DNA from: Stereocaulon alpinum
Lineage: Eukaryota > Ascomycota > Lecanoromycetes > Lecanorales > Stereocaulaceae
Reading direction: 5' to 3'
Assembly: GCA_018257865.1 (NCBI GenBank)
Contig: JAEUBA010000142.1
Span: forward strand, 1-46,629
DNA length: 46,629 bases
Made by a program: the position numbers and the translations under genes. The notes below the pieces were generated by a model, which saw only the letters and a list, made by a program, of their open reading frames with translations, did not search any database and had not been told where the DNA came from. How positions within the stretch are numbered: the first letter of the stretch is position 1; the number at the start of each line of letters is the position of its first letter. Positions 34,854 to 46,316 of the stretch are shown one piece after another.

Positions 34854-36145
34854 AGCGTTCGTACTTGTGTGTCTTTGGGGAAGCGCGGAACAGGAGAGTA
34901 TAGTCAAGGCAATGTCTGGATTCTTTTGAAGTGCTACTGCAATCAGCCAGCCATTGACCGCCGAATTCGGAGCTCAAGAGGTATGGGACAGCGGAAGGCG
35001 AAGTGAGGTACTGGTAATTGGAAGGCTTGGCCGTGGTGCAATTGCTTGGAAGGGATCAAGCCTGCTCCTATGGCTTGAACGCTCTAGAATTGACAGCCAG
35101 CCTGGCTTCTGGCAGGCGCACAGGACTGTAACTCTAGGGTGTGCATGACTCCCACAGGAGTAAGTTCCAGAGATGCGTTCCTCTAACAGGGCCGGAGGAG
35201 GTTATGAATGCTAAACGTCTGAAATTCTGAGTAATCTTAGGCGCAACAGCAATGTCTGGAATGTGAGGGTATGATTATGATGTCACATTCTGACATCACT
35301 GCTACTGTCGCCTCTGATGAATCTGCCTCGACGGAGGGTGATGCGTAGTAACGCGAGTTGATGTCGTTCTTTTCGGAGCTCAGAAGCAGCATTTCACCGC
35401 CTCAGGAGCCAAGGCGTAGAAGGGTTCACCCGACGATTGACAAGGCCTCCCCCGCCCCACCCCAATCGTCAGCCCGCATCTTAGAACTAATTCTACAAAT
35501 ACAGCATGTGACGAGATAAATCCGCGTACGACATTGTAGATCCTATCTGTTTCTAGATTCCATACGCTAATATTTCTCTCGACGTTATCTGGTCGATGGA
35601 TTGTAGAAGGGCATAGAACTACTCCGTACTGATTGGGGGAGGTTCTACCGGTTGAGGGCAACAGTGAACCCTTCCATCGATAATAGCGCGGCAAGTCCGT
35701 TGCTGTTGAACCCCTCCTCTGCTCTGAATTTCGGGATGGCGCCCCACGCTAAGTTACAACCATTGGATATCTGGGGGGTCGTCTCATTCCTGTTTCGCCT
35801 GTGCGCCTAGAACTAGTTCTACCTAAATGTTCGCGCCCTTAACGCCACGTACGGTCATCGTTCATCTTTGTGATCAGATCATATCGCTGAGCCTTGTCAC
35901 TTATTCATGAGACAGTGTGCCTGAAGTGGCCTCGGAAGACCATACTATCTTCATCATCGCACCTGCTTCGGTGGCTACCTGCGAGTAAGGCTGTCACGAG
36001 GGCTCAAGACTCGTATTCGGAGATCGTGGAAACATCTGCCATCACTCTGCCCGAAGATTAAGATCATCGCAATTCCGCCCCCTCGTCTCTCGATTTGGGC
36101 CAGCGAGACAAGCTCGCTACTGTTCACCCTGTAGTGTAGTTCAAA
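34854..36145. promoter_or_regulatory. Divergent promoter between two Zn2Cys6 regulators, with palindromes
   Basis: 1.29 kb between two divergent regulator start codons. It contains a perfect 14-bp palindrome TAGAACTAGTTCTA (35808-35821), a near copy TAGAACTAATTCTA (35482-35495) about 326 bp away, and an inverted repeat GATGTCA-N5-TGACATC (35279-35297). Open frames here are short and not gene-like. Confidence 0.5.
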
Positions 36146-38066
36146 ATGGCCAAAATGCACAAATTCGAAACCCCTTTGTTGCGAGTGAGTCGGACAGTTT
36201 CGGCTTGCCAAAGATGCCGGTCCGCCAAGGTCAAATGCGATGGTAAACTACCAGCGTGTACGGCCTGCGAAAAGGCTGGGAGAAGTGCGGAGTGCTCGAG
36301 CGCCAATGATGGGGTCGCTAGGGGCAAAGAGCGCAGTTATGTTGCCTCACTCGAGACACGTGTGGAAAGGTTGGAAAAGCAGATCGCTCAAGCCAAGGCA
36401 CGAAGAGCAGCCGCGAGCAACCTTCTTAATGTAGTATCAGCACAGACTTTTTTCCAAGCTGGTAACACAAGAGCTCAGCGGAAAGAGGCTTCTAACATTG
36501 ACGATTTAGTCTCGGACTTTGGCTTTCTGTAAGTGATCTTATCCACTTAGATGGGCATGTTTGATAAATCTTGGCACACAGTTCAGTGAATGCAACTGCG
36601 AGAGACTTTCATGGCTTTACCAAGGAGATGTCCTATGCCAGACTTGTTCTCTCTACATCCTCCATTGAGGAAATGCCTAGGTCAACAAACAATGTACTCC
36701 CTCAAAGACATGCCATCGTCCCGTTGACTGAGCATTATCTTGGAAGTGTTCATGTTTTGTACCCTTTTCTGACTGAAACCAAAATTTACGGATCTATCGA
36801 CGCAGTATATCAAGGCTCTGCGAACCCAATGGACCATTGGACCACCCGATTAGTGCTTGCAATTGCCTATGCCTCCCTCTCACGAAGACGAGGCGATACC
36901 CAGTACCAGGATGCTGTACGCCACGCAAGTTCAGCCCTTGATCATATTGAAGCCGTGATCCATCCCGGTTCAGTCGTAGGAATCCAGGCAATGCTTCTAC
37001 TGGTACTTTACTCAATGTTGGACCCTCATCATTTCAACACCTGGTATCTGATTGGCCTCGCTTCTCGCGCCATGGTAGATATTGGATTACACCAAGATCC
37101 TCCACCAGAACTACAATTAAAAGAATCTGAGCTCGATTTACGTCGACGAATATATCTCTCCGTATACGTCTTGGACAGGCCAGTCTCTGTCATCCGGTTT
37201 TATAGTGTTTATGCTGACATTCTTACAGATCTACAAGTATGGTTTATCGTCGGGGCTTCTCGTTCACGGATGACTCCGCCAACACAACGCCTCCCAAACT
37301 TCGTGAAGATTCCACGGGCACCAAACAGCTCTTCTTACATGGTCTCGAACCAGCCGCACAGCTAGGTCATCTCCGCCGTATCCAATCACACGCCTATCAA
37401 ACGCTTTTCCAATCTAGCCGTCCTGCTCTAGAAGACATGTGGTCGTTCATTGCCACCTCACTTCAGGACATGCATTACTGGTTGGCAGATATCCCAAATC
37501 AAATCGATGGTCCATTAAGAAAGCTACTTCTTTGCGACGTCCTGTTCAGTAGTGTTCTCATATTGTCACCTTCTGGGTTGGACGGGAAGCTCAACGAGCA
37601 TGGCAAGTTTCTGATATTCGACTACACTTTCAAGTATGCAGAGACGATGTCTTCGATCAGCCACGATCATGGAAAGGCCGCCTTTTATACATCGCATGAC
37701 TTGCTGAGAACCTCGTTCGTTGCTGAACGATTCCTTAGCTTACTTCTACAGGACTCCAAGCTAATCTTCAGTGGCGTTGTACCAAGCCTCCCACGGCACT
37801 TCGGTCCATGGACCGCACATCCAGGCATCTGCAATCTTGGGACACTTGAGAGGGTGAACAGAGCCAGTAGATGTCTTGATCTCTTGGAGGAGATCCTTGA
37901 ATGGCTCGGTCCAAGCTTTGGGCTTTCTGCCCCTCTGAATGAATTCAAAGTCAACTCCAGGTTGGTTCGGCAACTTTTAGAAAGCAGCTACGCAAACTGG
38001 GATGGCAGTCTTAACGGTAACCTTGATGCCCTTCTAGGAGCACCAACGTTCACCCCCACAAATTAG
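36146..38066 (+). CDS. Zn(II)2Cys6 transcription factor with fungal-specific regulatory domain (TF2)
   Basis: Exons 36146-36528, 36582-37178 and 37229-38066 give 605 aa. The zinc cluster uses Cys 21, 24, 31, 38, 41 and 50 (SACQRCRSAKVKCDGKLPAC). A coiled coil follows (about 66-88, SLETRVERLEKQI). The fungal-specific domain spans about 190-420: YPFLTETKIYGSIDAVYQGS, WYLIGLASRAMVDIGLHQDP, LDLRRRIYLSVYVLDRSTSM, then FSFTDDSAN. It is not a close copy of the neighbour on the other strand. The second intron is unusual: a GC donor at 37179 (GCCAGT) with acceptor ending 37228 gives the family LDRSTSM sequence with a normal 50-bp intron, while the only phase-compatible GT donor I see with that acceptor would leave 32 bp. 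Promoter shared with TF1. Function unknown. Confidence 0.86.
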
Positions 38067-38603
38067 CATGCGTCAGAAACATTGAGGACTCGACGGTTCA
38101 GTCTGAATGCGCAAAGGCAGTGGTGGGCAGTAATGGTACTAGGATAGTTGCACTATAAGTTTTGTGTTATGATCTATTCAGCTGCACAAGATTGCTATAT
38201 GCGTGATATCCCAGGAGAATCGGATCATGCATATGCTCATATGGGTGGAAGTGCTTCGGCAGCGAATCTGGATGCGGTCACGAATAAACGCTTCCCGTTG
38301 AGTGTGAACGCTTTGACCTGTATTTGCAAAGGTCACAATGTCAAGCCTTAGTGGCATAGCGATGAATACCATCAAGCCATGAGTAGACGTCTACATAGTT
38401 GCCCTGAAAACATATAGCCTTGAAAACATATAGCCTTGAAAACATATAGCCTTGAAACATTGCATATAGAATGGTATCTCCAGGCGCAAGCTTCTGGTAT
38501 CCTAAGTATGACCTCGGTACTGCTGCACTAGCGCGGATCGTCAAGTCGCCTCTAAGCCCTTCCTGCAGACATCTTCACTAACGAAGTACCCTCCAGTGTA
38601 ACG
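38067..38603. other. Intergenic, TF2 3' region and next promoter
   Basis: About 0.54 kb between two + strand genes. It contains a 16-bp tandem repeat (38405-38459). No coding sequence is supported. Confidence 0.55.
38405..38459. repeat. 16-bp tandem repeat, 3 full copies plus partial
   Basis: TGAAAACATATAGCCT starts at 38405, 38421 and 38437, followed by a truncated TGAAACA at 38453. It lies about 150-200 bp upstream of the next gene's start. Confidence 0.85.
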
Positions 38604-40989
38604 ATGACCAAGAAGAAGAAGTCCATCAACAGCGCAGGCCCCGTTAACAACGCTTCTGCAGACAATGTGTCGACTTCCCTACAATCCTTAGCTTCTCCTT
38701 CCCTCAATGGAATTCAATCTGTCTTCAAGAACAAGGCCTCAGATCCCTCGACATCAGCATTGATAATATGTCGCAACAAGCATTGGAGATGTATGACTTC
38801 CCAACATCCTATGGCATCAACTTCTTGTGTTATAAGGCTCATGTCCAATAGATATCTCAAGCTTTCACGGTCCTTGGTTACAACTACCTCCAGAAGTTCT
38901 CGAATCACTTGCCTACAGCAATTATGACTCCCCACGTCCACGTCCCATAGATCCGGCGGTCTTCTTCGATCTGGTCAAAGTCAGGCGCTTAGTAGAGGAG
39001 GCTACAGATCTCGCTGTACGCGCCGCAAACGGTACAACCGCAGCTTCGTTGAGCAATTCATTGAGTGCGGGAAATGGTATATTGGGTGGAGGTGGAGCAG
39101 CCGCTTTGGGCTTGGGAATTGGTGGAGGTGGGCCTAACGCGAAGCTCAGCAGAGAGAGAAAGCACCGAATGCGAGAGCAGGCGACGCAAAAATTATCCCG
39201 CGCATACAAATTAGACGAAATCGCAGCGAGCGTAGCTAGCATGCAAGGGGCATCTTCGTTAGAAGAGGTTGCCAAATTGGTCTTGCAACGCAATGCAAAC
39301 GATAGCGACGCCAAATATGTTCATTTTTTCCACGAGAAGATTCCCTCCAGGATGCTTGCCCAGTGCACCACTTTAGAGCCGTTAGATCAAGTTGTTCAAG
39401 ATCGTCCAACGGAAGGAGCGCCTTTGCGGACAAGAGCCGTGACTCGAGTATTCAAGGATGACTTTGTCGGTGCCGCACACGACTTGACTGAAGCGCTGGC
39501 GGTGTGTCGCTACACAATGGCTCAGCACAAGGCGGGTAGAGGGCAATTGGAGCTGGCAAATGCTCTAGGTGGTGCCCAGAGAAGGAACGGCGGCGCTCGG
39601 GACTGGAAATATGAGCCCAAAACCGAGGAAGCAGACCACCCTAGCAGCCTGGAGACCCAGCTGCTTTTCCACCGCGCGGGGGTCCACTTAACACTTGCTT
39701 GCCAACATATCCATGCGTCGCTTGATGGCCTGACTGCAGCTCAAGGACTTTCAGCATCCCAGCCGGAGCTCACAACGGACCCGGCTGAGAGAGCCGCTCA
39801 CGCATGCCGGCTAGAGGCGCGGAAGATGGTCAAGTCTTATGCTAAACGTGCTCTACGGGATTACATGAGCTTCCTTTCGCATTTCGACTACACGCCAGGA
39901 CTCTCAGCTGAGGTCACAGAAGATTTCTTTCATAAAGTCAACGCTGCGGCAGGTGGGTTTGGAAAGCCCAAAGGAACGAGTCGACTCCTCGAGATGTCGA
40001 GTAATCCTAACCTAAGCAAAGGCCATCTGTCTGATGCGATTGTCCCCAATGAACACAGAGATACGCACCGCCACAACACGATCGGGTCTTTAAACGAGGA
40101 TCGCTACGCAGGAATTCCTTCGCCCGAGATCCACCCTGTCTCCGCCCTCTTTTCAGCGTCGCCTCTCGATAATCTTCCTCGATATCCTGTAACGTCGCAA
40201 GCACTTGTTCCTCGCAAACAAGCCCAAAAGAAGCTTTCTGATGATTTTGCTAGTCAGTTCTTAGCTCAATCTGAGCAGCATGAAGCAGTGACATATCACC
40301 CTCTCTTCACAGATGCTCTCCATTCGCTCCTGCTATGCCATTCACTTGTTCAAACTTCTCCAACAGAGCATCTAAGGCATGCTCATATGGTAGCTCGGCT
40401 AGCCCGCGTCTGTGATGGCTATCCGATCTTTCTTGCAGCCCGCTCCCCAAGCCGGGCAGATTGGATCGAAGTCGTGCGCCGTGCCAACAATTGGATTGGA
40501 CTGCAGCAATCGTGGGAGACCCTGTGCGCGCCAGCCCCTTTGCCAGGACATGTAGTGGCGACGAAGAAAGAAGAGACTGAGGAACAGGCAAAGGAACGTC
40601 GCAGGCAAGACGCAATCCTAGAAGCCTTGGCTGATGAACGCGTACACGACGAAGCAAGCTTCCAAGCTGCCGTGGCAGCACGAGAGCGGAGAGCAGAAGA
40701 GCAGAGAAGAGAAGAGCTTGGGCAGAGTGGTGGTAGTCCTAAGCGTTGGGCCCAAGAAGACGGGAAAGAGTATCCTATCAGCACGGAGAGAGCAGAAGCC
40801 ATTGCGAGATGGGTGAGAGAGGCTCCTCTCACAATTGCTGGTGTCACCAAGACCAAACGCGGTCCGAAGAAGGGAAAGGGCCGGAGAGAGCCCGTTCACA
40901 ACGAACAAGGATTGGCAGCCGGTATTGGCCAATTAGATGTGAATATAGAAGAAAAGCCTAGTGCTGTGCACGAAGACTCTGATACTTAG
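38604..40989 (+). CDS. Conserved fungal protein of unknown function, 5' end apparently broken
   Basis: The 3' frame is open from 38836 to TAG 40989 and codes for about 700 residues. It includes DPAVFFDLVKVRRLVEEATDLA, a Gly-rich loop (GILGGGGAAALGLGIGGG), KLSRERKHRMREQATQKL, YVHFFHEKIPSRMLAQCT, ALRDYMSFLSHFDYTPG and a charged C-terminal helix (KERRRQDAILEALADERVHDE). This resembles, from recall, a widespread Pezizomycotina protein of about 800 aa without a known role, possibly with TPR-like helices. The proper start MTKKKKSINSAG (38604) lies in another frame. Going from it to the long frame needs two single-base corrections, near 38762 and near 38888, and passes one TAG (38849-38851). The three segments abut with no room for introns. 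Either a decaying 5' end or base-call errors; see findings. Confidence 0.7.
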
Positions 40990-43900
40990 CCTTGCGGACA
41001 TTACGTCCAAGCTTACTGGCATAGAGCGTCCTCGACAAAAGCTCATAGGCAGAAATGCCGTAATCAATAACAGAGCACAAAACACGTGCTATCGCTAATA
41101 TATGGCCTCGTTGTCCTCTGACCAGAATCGTGCGGTTACGTTTTCGATTGTCACAGTGGTAGGGTAAGGTGGCGACTGGAAAGGTCTAGGCTAAGTCTGG
41201 GCTCTCATTGGCTGTCTGGTACATGGTGCGCGTGTCTCCTCCAGGTAGTTTGTCTCCAAGGTTTGAGTAGCTAATTAGATCGAAGAGCAACGTACGGGAT
41301 TTCATGCTGAGGATCCACGCATTACAGTGCAACTCGTCCTTTCACACGTGGGACAAATTGGAGCCTCGTCCTACTAGCACTTTTTACAAGTTTCAGCTCG
41401 CTTACAGACCAACATCACAAACAATCTAGCGCGTCACGGCGTCAGGTGCCAGATATTCCTAACGTTCTCGATTGGCCCTAATGAGTCTTGCGCCCTATCG
41501 TTCGTTGGCACAGACTAGATGAGCATATGCCCCAATGGTTGGGTGGCTCGAACTCTGTTCCATCTATGTTACACAGTGTGAGGCTGTTCCATTGCTTTTA
41601 GAGATATTGACACGTTCTAGAGCCCTTCACAATGATTATTGCAGAGTCTATGGCCTTACGCCATGGCTTACTACAAGGACTGGGGCCAGAGAGCCGCCGT
41701 TCTGCCTAGTCTTTACTGACATTCTCTATCAGACTGGACTGCCTTAGATTTCATGCTGCTTATGCAGTGGGTTGGAGGCCATGGTCGTCTTTCCTGATGA
41801 CGATGACAAACCTTTGAAATTGGTCGCTGTCACCTTCTCGATCGAAGCCAACGGTTTTGATTCAGAAATCAGATAGTTTGCGCTGGTTTTACAATAAGGC
41901 TACATATTGCTGCAACTCCGACATGGTATGATGGCCAAGAGTTGCTCCAGTCGAAATTAAACCCAATTCTATGGATGTTTAGAGACAACGTCATCAAGCA
42001 AACGCGTCTTAACGGGTGCCTCTCCCGTACGCAATTTTGACATCAATAACCGCTATAATCCTAGTAAGGATTGTGCGCATACTTTTCCGATATCGGATCT
42101 TTTAGAACACATTCTACGTATTAGCCGGAGCTGGGGTATCTCTCTCTCATCCCGATGACATACACATTGTTCTACTTTTACTTTAGATACTACATTAACT
42201 TACATGCGTTGTCTCGATTGCAAAGCTTGCAGAAGCGGACTAAATCTTGTGCGGAAATAGACTTCTGCAATTCCCAGCATGGATTGAAATAGCTTTTGCA
42301 GGTCAATCGCTCATATAAGACGGGAGCTATGCCTTCCTTCTTGGTCTGCCTGGTGTTTTGCATCTCAGCTATCGCACAACAATTCTCATATACACCGCAG
42401 GCACGATCTTTCATCTCAAAATCTTAATTGGAACAAGTACAATGTGGGCAGCTGCTCTGTTCACTATTACCATTGGCCGGCCCATCATTGGTGGCCCCGA
42501 ATCCTGATGGCTAGGCAAATCGGATACGGGGACCAGAGTAGCTGGCCACACAAGCGCTAAGTGGCTGAAGCCTACATTGTCCTCCGGGATCATGCAATGC
42601 ACAGTGACTTTCACTGATAGAATTGTAAGATTGGAAAGATCTACCTACACTGAAGCTTTCGCAGCTAGTAGGTGACAGCAGCTAGTATATTAAAGGTTTT
42701 CGGTACCCAAAACGTCTCATGTTGAGGTTCCAGCACCGCAATCCAACAATGAACCATTACAGATTCGATCGCTAAGAGTTGGCTCCCTTTGCCGGCGTTT
42801 TGCCTTCCATACGTTCTTTTCTATGTGGTCAAGTAATCGGCATTCCGGTACCTTTGGAACTGTCAATGGACAGCAGCGACTCCATCTATGAAAACTTTAT
42901 GGTCGAAGGTATGAATATTATGCCAACACGAACCTTGGCGCGACCGCACATGCTCCAATTAGTCTTTGTCAAGAGCTAGAACACCACCGGCGAGACAAAC
43001 ATAACGGTTTCCATGTTGCATATAGGCAGCTTCTTGTATCTCAATAATGCATCCAGCGCAGCCATAAACCTTTATGCAGTCCGCGTACATCTCTCGGAGC
43101 CTCAAAATCAGGTCAGGGTGACAAGTAACCATCGTAATCCAACTCCACAGTGGCTTAACCTTGGTATGCTTCTGGTTTTCCACTTTCCAAGGCAAGTAAC
43201 AAGCTGGAACATAGCTGCTAGACTCGCGAATGTGAGTCAGCGTCGGTATTACTCCAGCTCATCCGGAGGCAACTCCACAGGGCAAATGAAGATTTGATCA
43301 ACGTGGCATTTGAGAAGAGACCTCTTCACACTTTCTTTTCTGTGTTGTTTTTCTTGGACGCAGTGGTGGACTTCTGCCATAGAAAGGATTTCCATCGATC
43401 GATGGATTTATTGAGCGGATTGTTGATACCAGCTGAATTGGGAATCAAAAGCGCTGTATTGTAGAAATGACTACTTTGTATAGTAGAGAAAAGATTCTGC
43501 ATGGCAATTGGTCAGGTTTCCTCTGCGCAGTGCGCAGTCATGGCTATTCCCCTGCATTTCTTCAGACCACGGTCATTTTGTTGGTCCTTTCATACATTCG
43601 GACATCCGGTTTTGCGGATCTCGCCGACATTGTATGGGTGAACGAGCCAATGAATCGCTCGTGTCCTGCGTACAGCTGTGTTTATAGTTTTAAATCTCGA
43701 GAGACGGCGAAGAGGAGCTTATGATCCTACGAGGGGGTTGTGCACAGGGCACGTACAGACCGCGTGAATCTCGAAACCACTCCCTCGGTTATATTGATAT
43801 GATCTGGAACTTTCCCTCGATACTGGCATTCCTCGATTCGAGAATACGCCAAGAGTCACGTATTGAAACAACAGCCATAGTAGAGCAAAATCCTTGTTAA

Positions 43901-44280
43901 CTAAAGCTAGATCAATTGCCAACTGCCTCCACTAGTTATCCTATCAGATCCCTACCTTGAGGGACATTTGTATCTTATCTTTATCCCAAAAAGCGGACAT
44001 GTAATCTGTTGTGAATGTCTGACGACCCTTTTTCTCTCTTGCACATTCACTTAGATATGATAACGTATATATAGAGCAATTTGGTACAAGTCTATACCTC
44101 TGCTCAAGGAATGTACGAAGAATTAAGGGATATGATAGGCTTGAGGATGCTGTGAAGCATAAGCTTCGTTGTGAGAACAGCAGGGCTTTCTACTTTGAAG
44201 ATGAAGGTTAGCCGCCACGTAAGACTTAGGTCGCCAAGTACAGCCCGTAGGTAAGGCGCCATGGCTCACAAGGACTTGCA
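40990..44280. other. Gene-poor stretch before the right repeat block
   Basis: About 3.3 kb of normal base composition. Nothing is recognisable. The best coding hints are minus-strand, cysteine-containing frames between 42190 and 43410, listed separately. From about 44200 on, TA-rich text increases and grades into the RIP block. Confidence 0.5.
42190..43410 (-). other. Possible minus-strand exons of an unrecognised cysteine-rich gene
   Basis: Three minus-strand open segments look more protein-like than their surroundings. One starts at ATG near 43397 (MEILSMAEVHHC ... IFICPVELPPDELE). One lies in 43195-42959 and includes MYADCIKVYGCAGCIIEI and NRYVCLAGG. One lies in 42414-42190 with RACGVYENCCAIAEMQ and LVRFCKLCNRDNAC followed by a GTAAGT donor. 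I could not join them with consistent phase, saw no signal peptide and know no such family. They may be exons of one small gene, remnants of a decayed one, or chance. Confidence 0.2.
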
Positions 44281-44452
44281 CAACTTTTGCGATGCAGAAA
44301 ACTTAAATACTAGCTAGGTGCGGACTGCGTGGGGGATATAAAGGTTAGGTATACTACGCGTTATGGAAATAAGAGGTGTAGCTTGATGAATTGAGTAACT
44401 GCAGCGAGAATCTATCTAAGTAGCTAAGTGTTAGGACTAAGGTGCGGCTAGG

Positions 44453-44575
44453 TGTAACGGGGGGGTTTAACTCCTGCGGGTAAATCACATAGTATATTAA
44501 GCACTAAGAAGGTAATAGAGATAGATAGTCGTTAAAGTATCTTTAGCTAAGAATCCTCTCTATTATACTATATAG
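44453..44575 (-). mobile_element. LTR-like terminus, right copy (starts TGTAAC)
   Basis: Starts TGTAACGGGG on the + strand. Its reverse complement matches 5962-6077 through the shared landmarks CTATCTATCTCTATTACCTTC, CTATGTGATTTACCCG and AGGAGTTAAAC. Differences are mostly C/T or A/G, plus a few single-base indels. Similarity ends near 44575. The orientation is opposite to the left copy, so an element here would run on the minus strand and lie outside, to the right. Confidence 0.65.
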
Positions 44576-44747
44576 GCTCTTTACTAAGAGTTAATCTCGT
44601 TATAATATAAGTTTAATATAGTTATTTAACCGATTTAAGTTTATACTAGTTCTAGAACGCTATTAATACTAGAATATTACCGTTCTAAAACTATAATAAC
44701 TAAGTATTAATAATTTTATAACTATTAGATAATAGTTACATAACTCC

Positions 44748-44768
44748 AACCCTAACCCTAACCCTAAC
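44748..44768. repeat. Interstitial telomere-type repeat (CCCTAA)3
   Basis: AA followed by three perfect CCCTAA units and CT. CCCTAA/TTAGGG is the telomere unit of most filamentous fungi. It sits inside RIP-mutated DNA about 180 bp beyond the right LTR-like end. The units contain no CA and only CC/CT/TA/AA/AC steps, so RIP would leave them intact. Confidence 0.8.
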
Positions 44769-46224
44769 TATAATATAAATATACTTAAAATAGAAGCTTT
44801 CTATAGAGGCCTAACTTAGTTAAGTACTTCTACCTAAAGACTAAGGTATACTTTATCTAAATACGATCTTACTAAGTATAGGTAAAAGCTAGCTTACTTC
44901 TATTTATCTTCTATACTAATAGACTAGAGGATCTATATACTTTATTACCTATATCTATCTCCTACTAATATACTATATATTACTTATATTTTGCTCCTTA
45001 TTAATATATATAAGTAGTAAGTAATAAGCTATTAGATAAATATATTATAAGTAGTATCCTTCTATAAATAGGTTTCTTCCTTAGTAAGATATTATTAGTT
45101 ATTCCTCCTCTACCTCTAGTATATTATTAGTATTACTTCTATTAATACTAGTATTATTATTAGTATTATTACTACTACGAGATATTAGAGGTAGGCTAGA
45201 TTTAGAGGTACTATTATTACCTACTAGAGGAATATCGCTACTAGGATTATTATCCCTATCCGATTTTATAAGTAACGCGTTAGAATTATTATTAATATTA
45301 AACCTAGGAGCCTGTTTATATTAAATACTATAGGGGATATTCCTTTCTAAGTAGTTATTAAGACTTAGGTAGAAACCGGTCTTCGTATAAAGTATATTAA
45401 ATATATTAATAAGATACTTTCGGTTATACTTTAACTATATATAGTTAAAGGGGTCCTTATTATATAGTATAGATATACGCTAGTACGTTACTAGTTATAG
45501 AAATACGTCTATAGAGTACTTTATTATTATATATATATTAAAGGGTTCTATAAGCACTTATACTTTAGAAATTATAGCCCTTTAGGTAGTATCTTATCGA
45601 AGTCTATAGCTTTAATACTAAACTTAAAAACTAAATCTAGTTAAGACTTAGTATAATCCTAGCTTATTATAGCCTTAAACTCTTTAAATATTATAATACT
45701 TATAATATATTTAGATATTATTAGTCTAAGTATTATAAGGAATCGTACCTACTACTTATCTACTATTATAAAGACGTTAGTCTTCTACTATTTATATATA
45801 CGCTAGACCCGAACTTTAGCTTCTTTATATATATAATAACTAGCTTTTATTCTTAGGAATATAGTCTATACTAGCTCCTCTATAAAGCTATTAGAGAGAA
45901 ATACTAGAAAATATCGACGGGTAATAATATTTAACTCTATATATACCTCTTCTTTAGTCTTACTAAGATATACTAATAGTACCGTCTATTTTTACTAACT
46001 ATCTACTTATAAGGTTATTAATAAGGTACTCCTTAACCGCTTAGGCGCTACGGAAGGCTTTAGGACTATATAGCTAGTTATAGGGTATTATAATACTAAG
46101 GCTATAGTCTTCTAACTAGACGAGGATCGTATAGGTATATAGGTAGATATAGGTACCTTTAAAGTTAATATCTTACCTAATAATAATAATTTTTAAGATA
46201 TTACTAATAGTCTTTATAATTTAG

Positions 46225-46316
46225 GTAGGTCTTTTTAAGAAGGAGAAAGGTAGTTTTATATTTATAGTCTAAGTAGGTCTTTTTAAGAAGGAGGAAGGTA
46301 TTTTTATAAGCTTAGG
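46225..46316. repeat. 48-bp tandem duplication
   Basis: GTAGGTCTTTTTAAGAAGGA occurs at 46225 and again at 46273. The following bases (GAAAGGTAGTTTTAT versus GGAAGGTATTTTTAT) are also close. Two copies only. Confidence 0.75.

Noticed and set aside
37197..37228. GT-AG alternative for the second TF2 intron
   Set aside because: It would leave a 32-bp intron and insert residues that break the family LDRSTSM-like junction; the 50-bp GC-AG solution fits better.
38840..38851. GTCCAATAG read as a micro-intron removing the TAG in the conserved fungal gene
   Set aside because: Nine bases is far below any spliceosomal intron. A substitution, small insertion or sequencing error is simpler.
6521..44280. 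A biosynthetic gene cluster around the transporter and the two regulators
   Set aside because: No polyketide synthase, NRPS, terpene cyclase, P450 or methyltransferase is present. The intervening genes are housekeeping.
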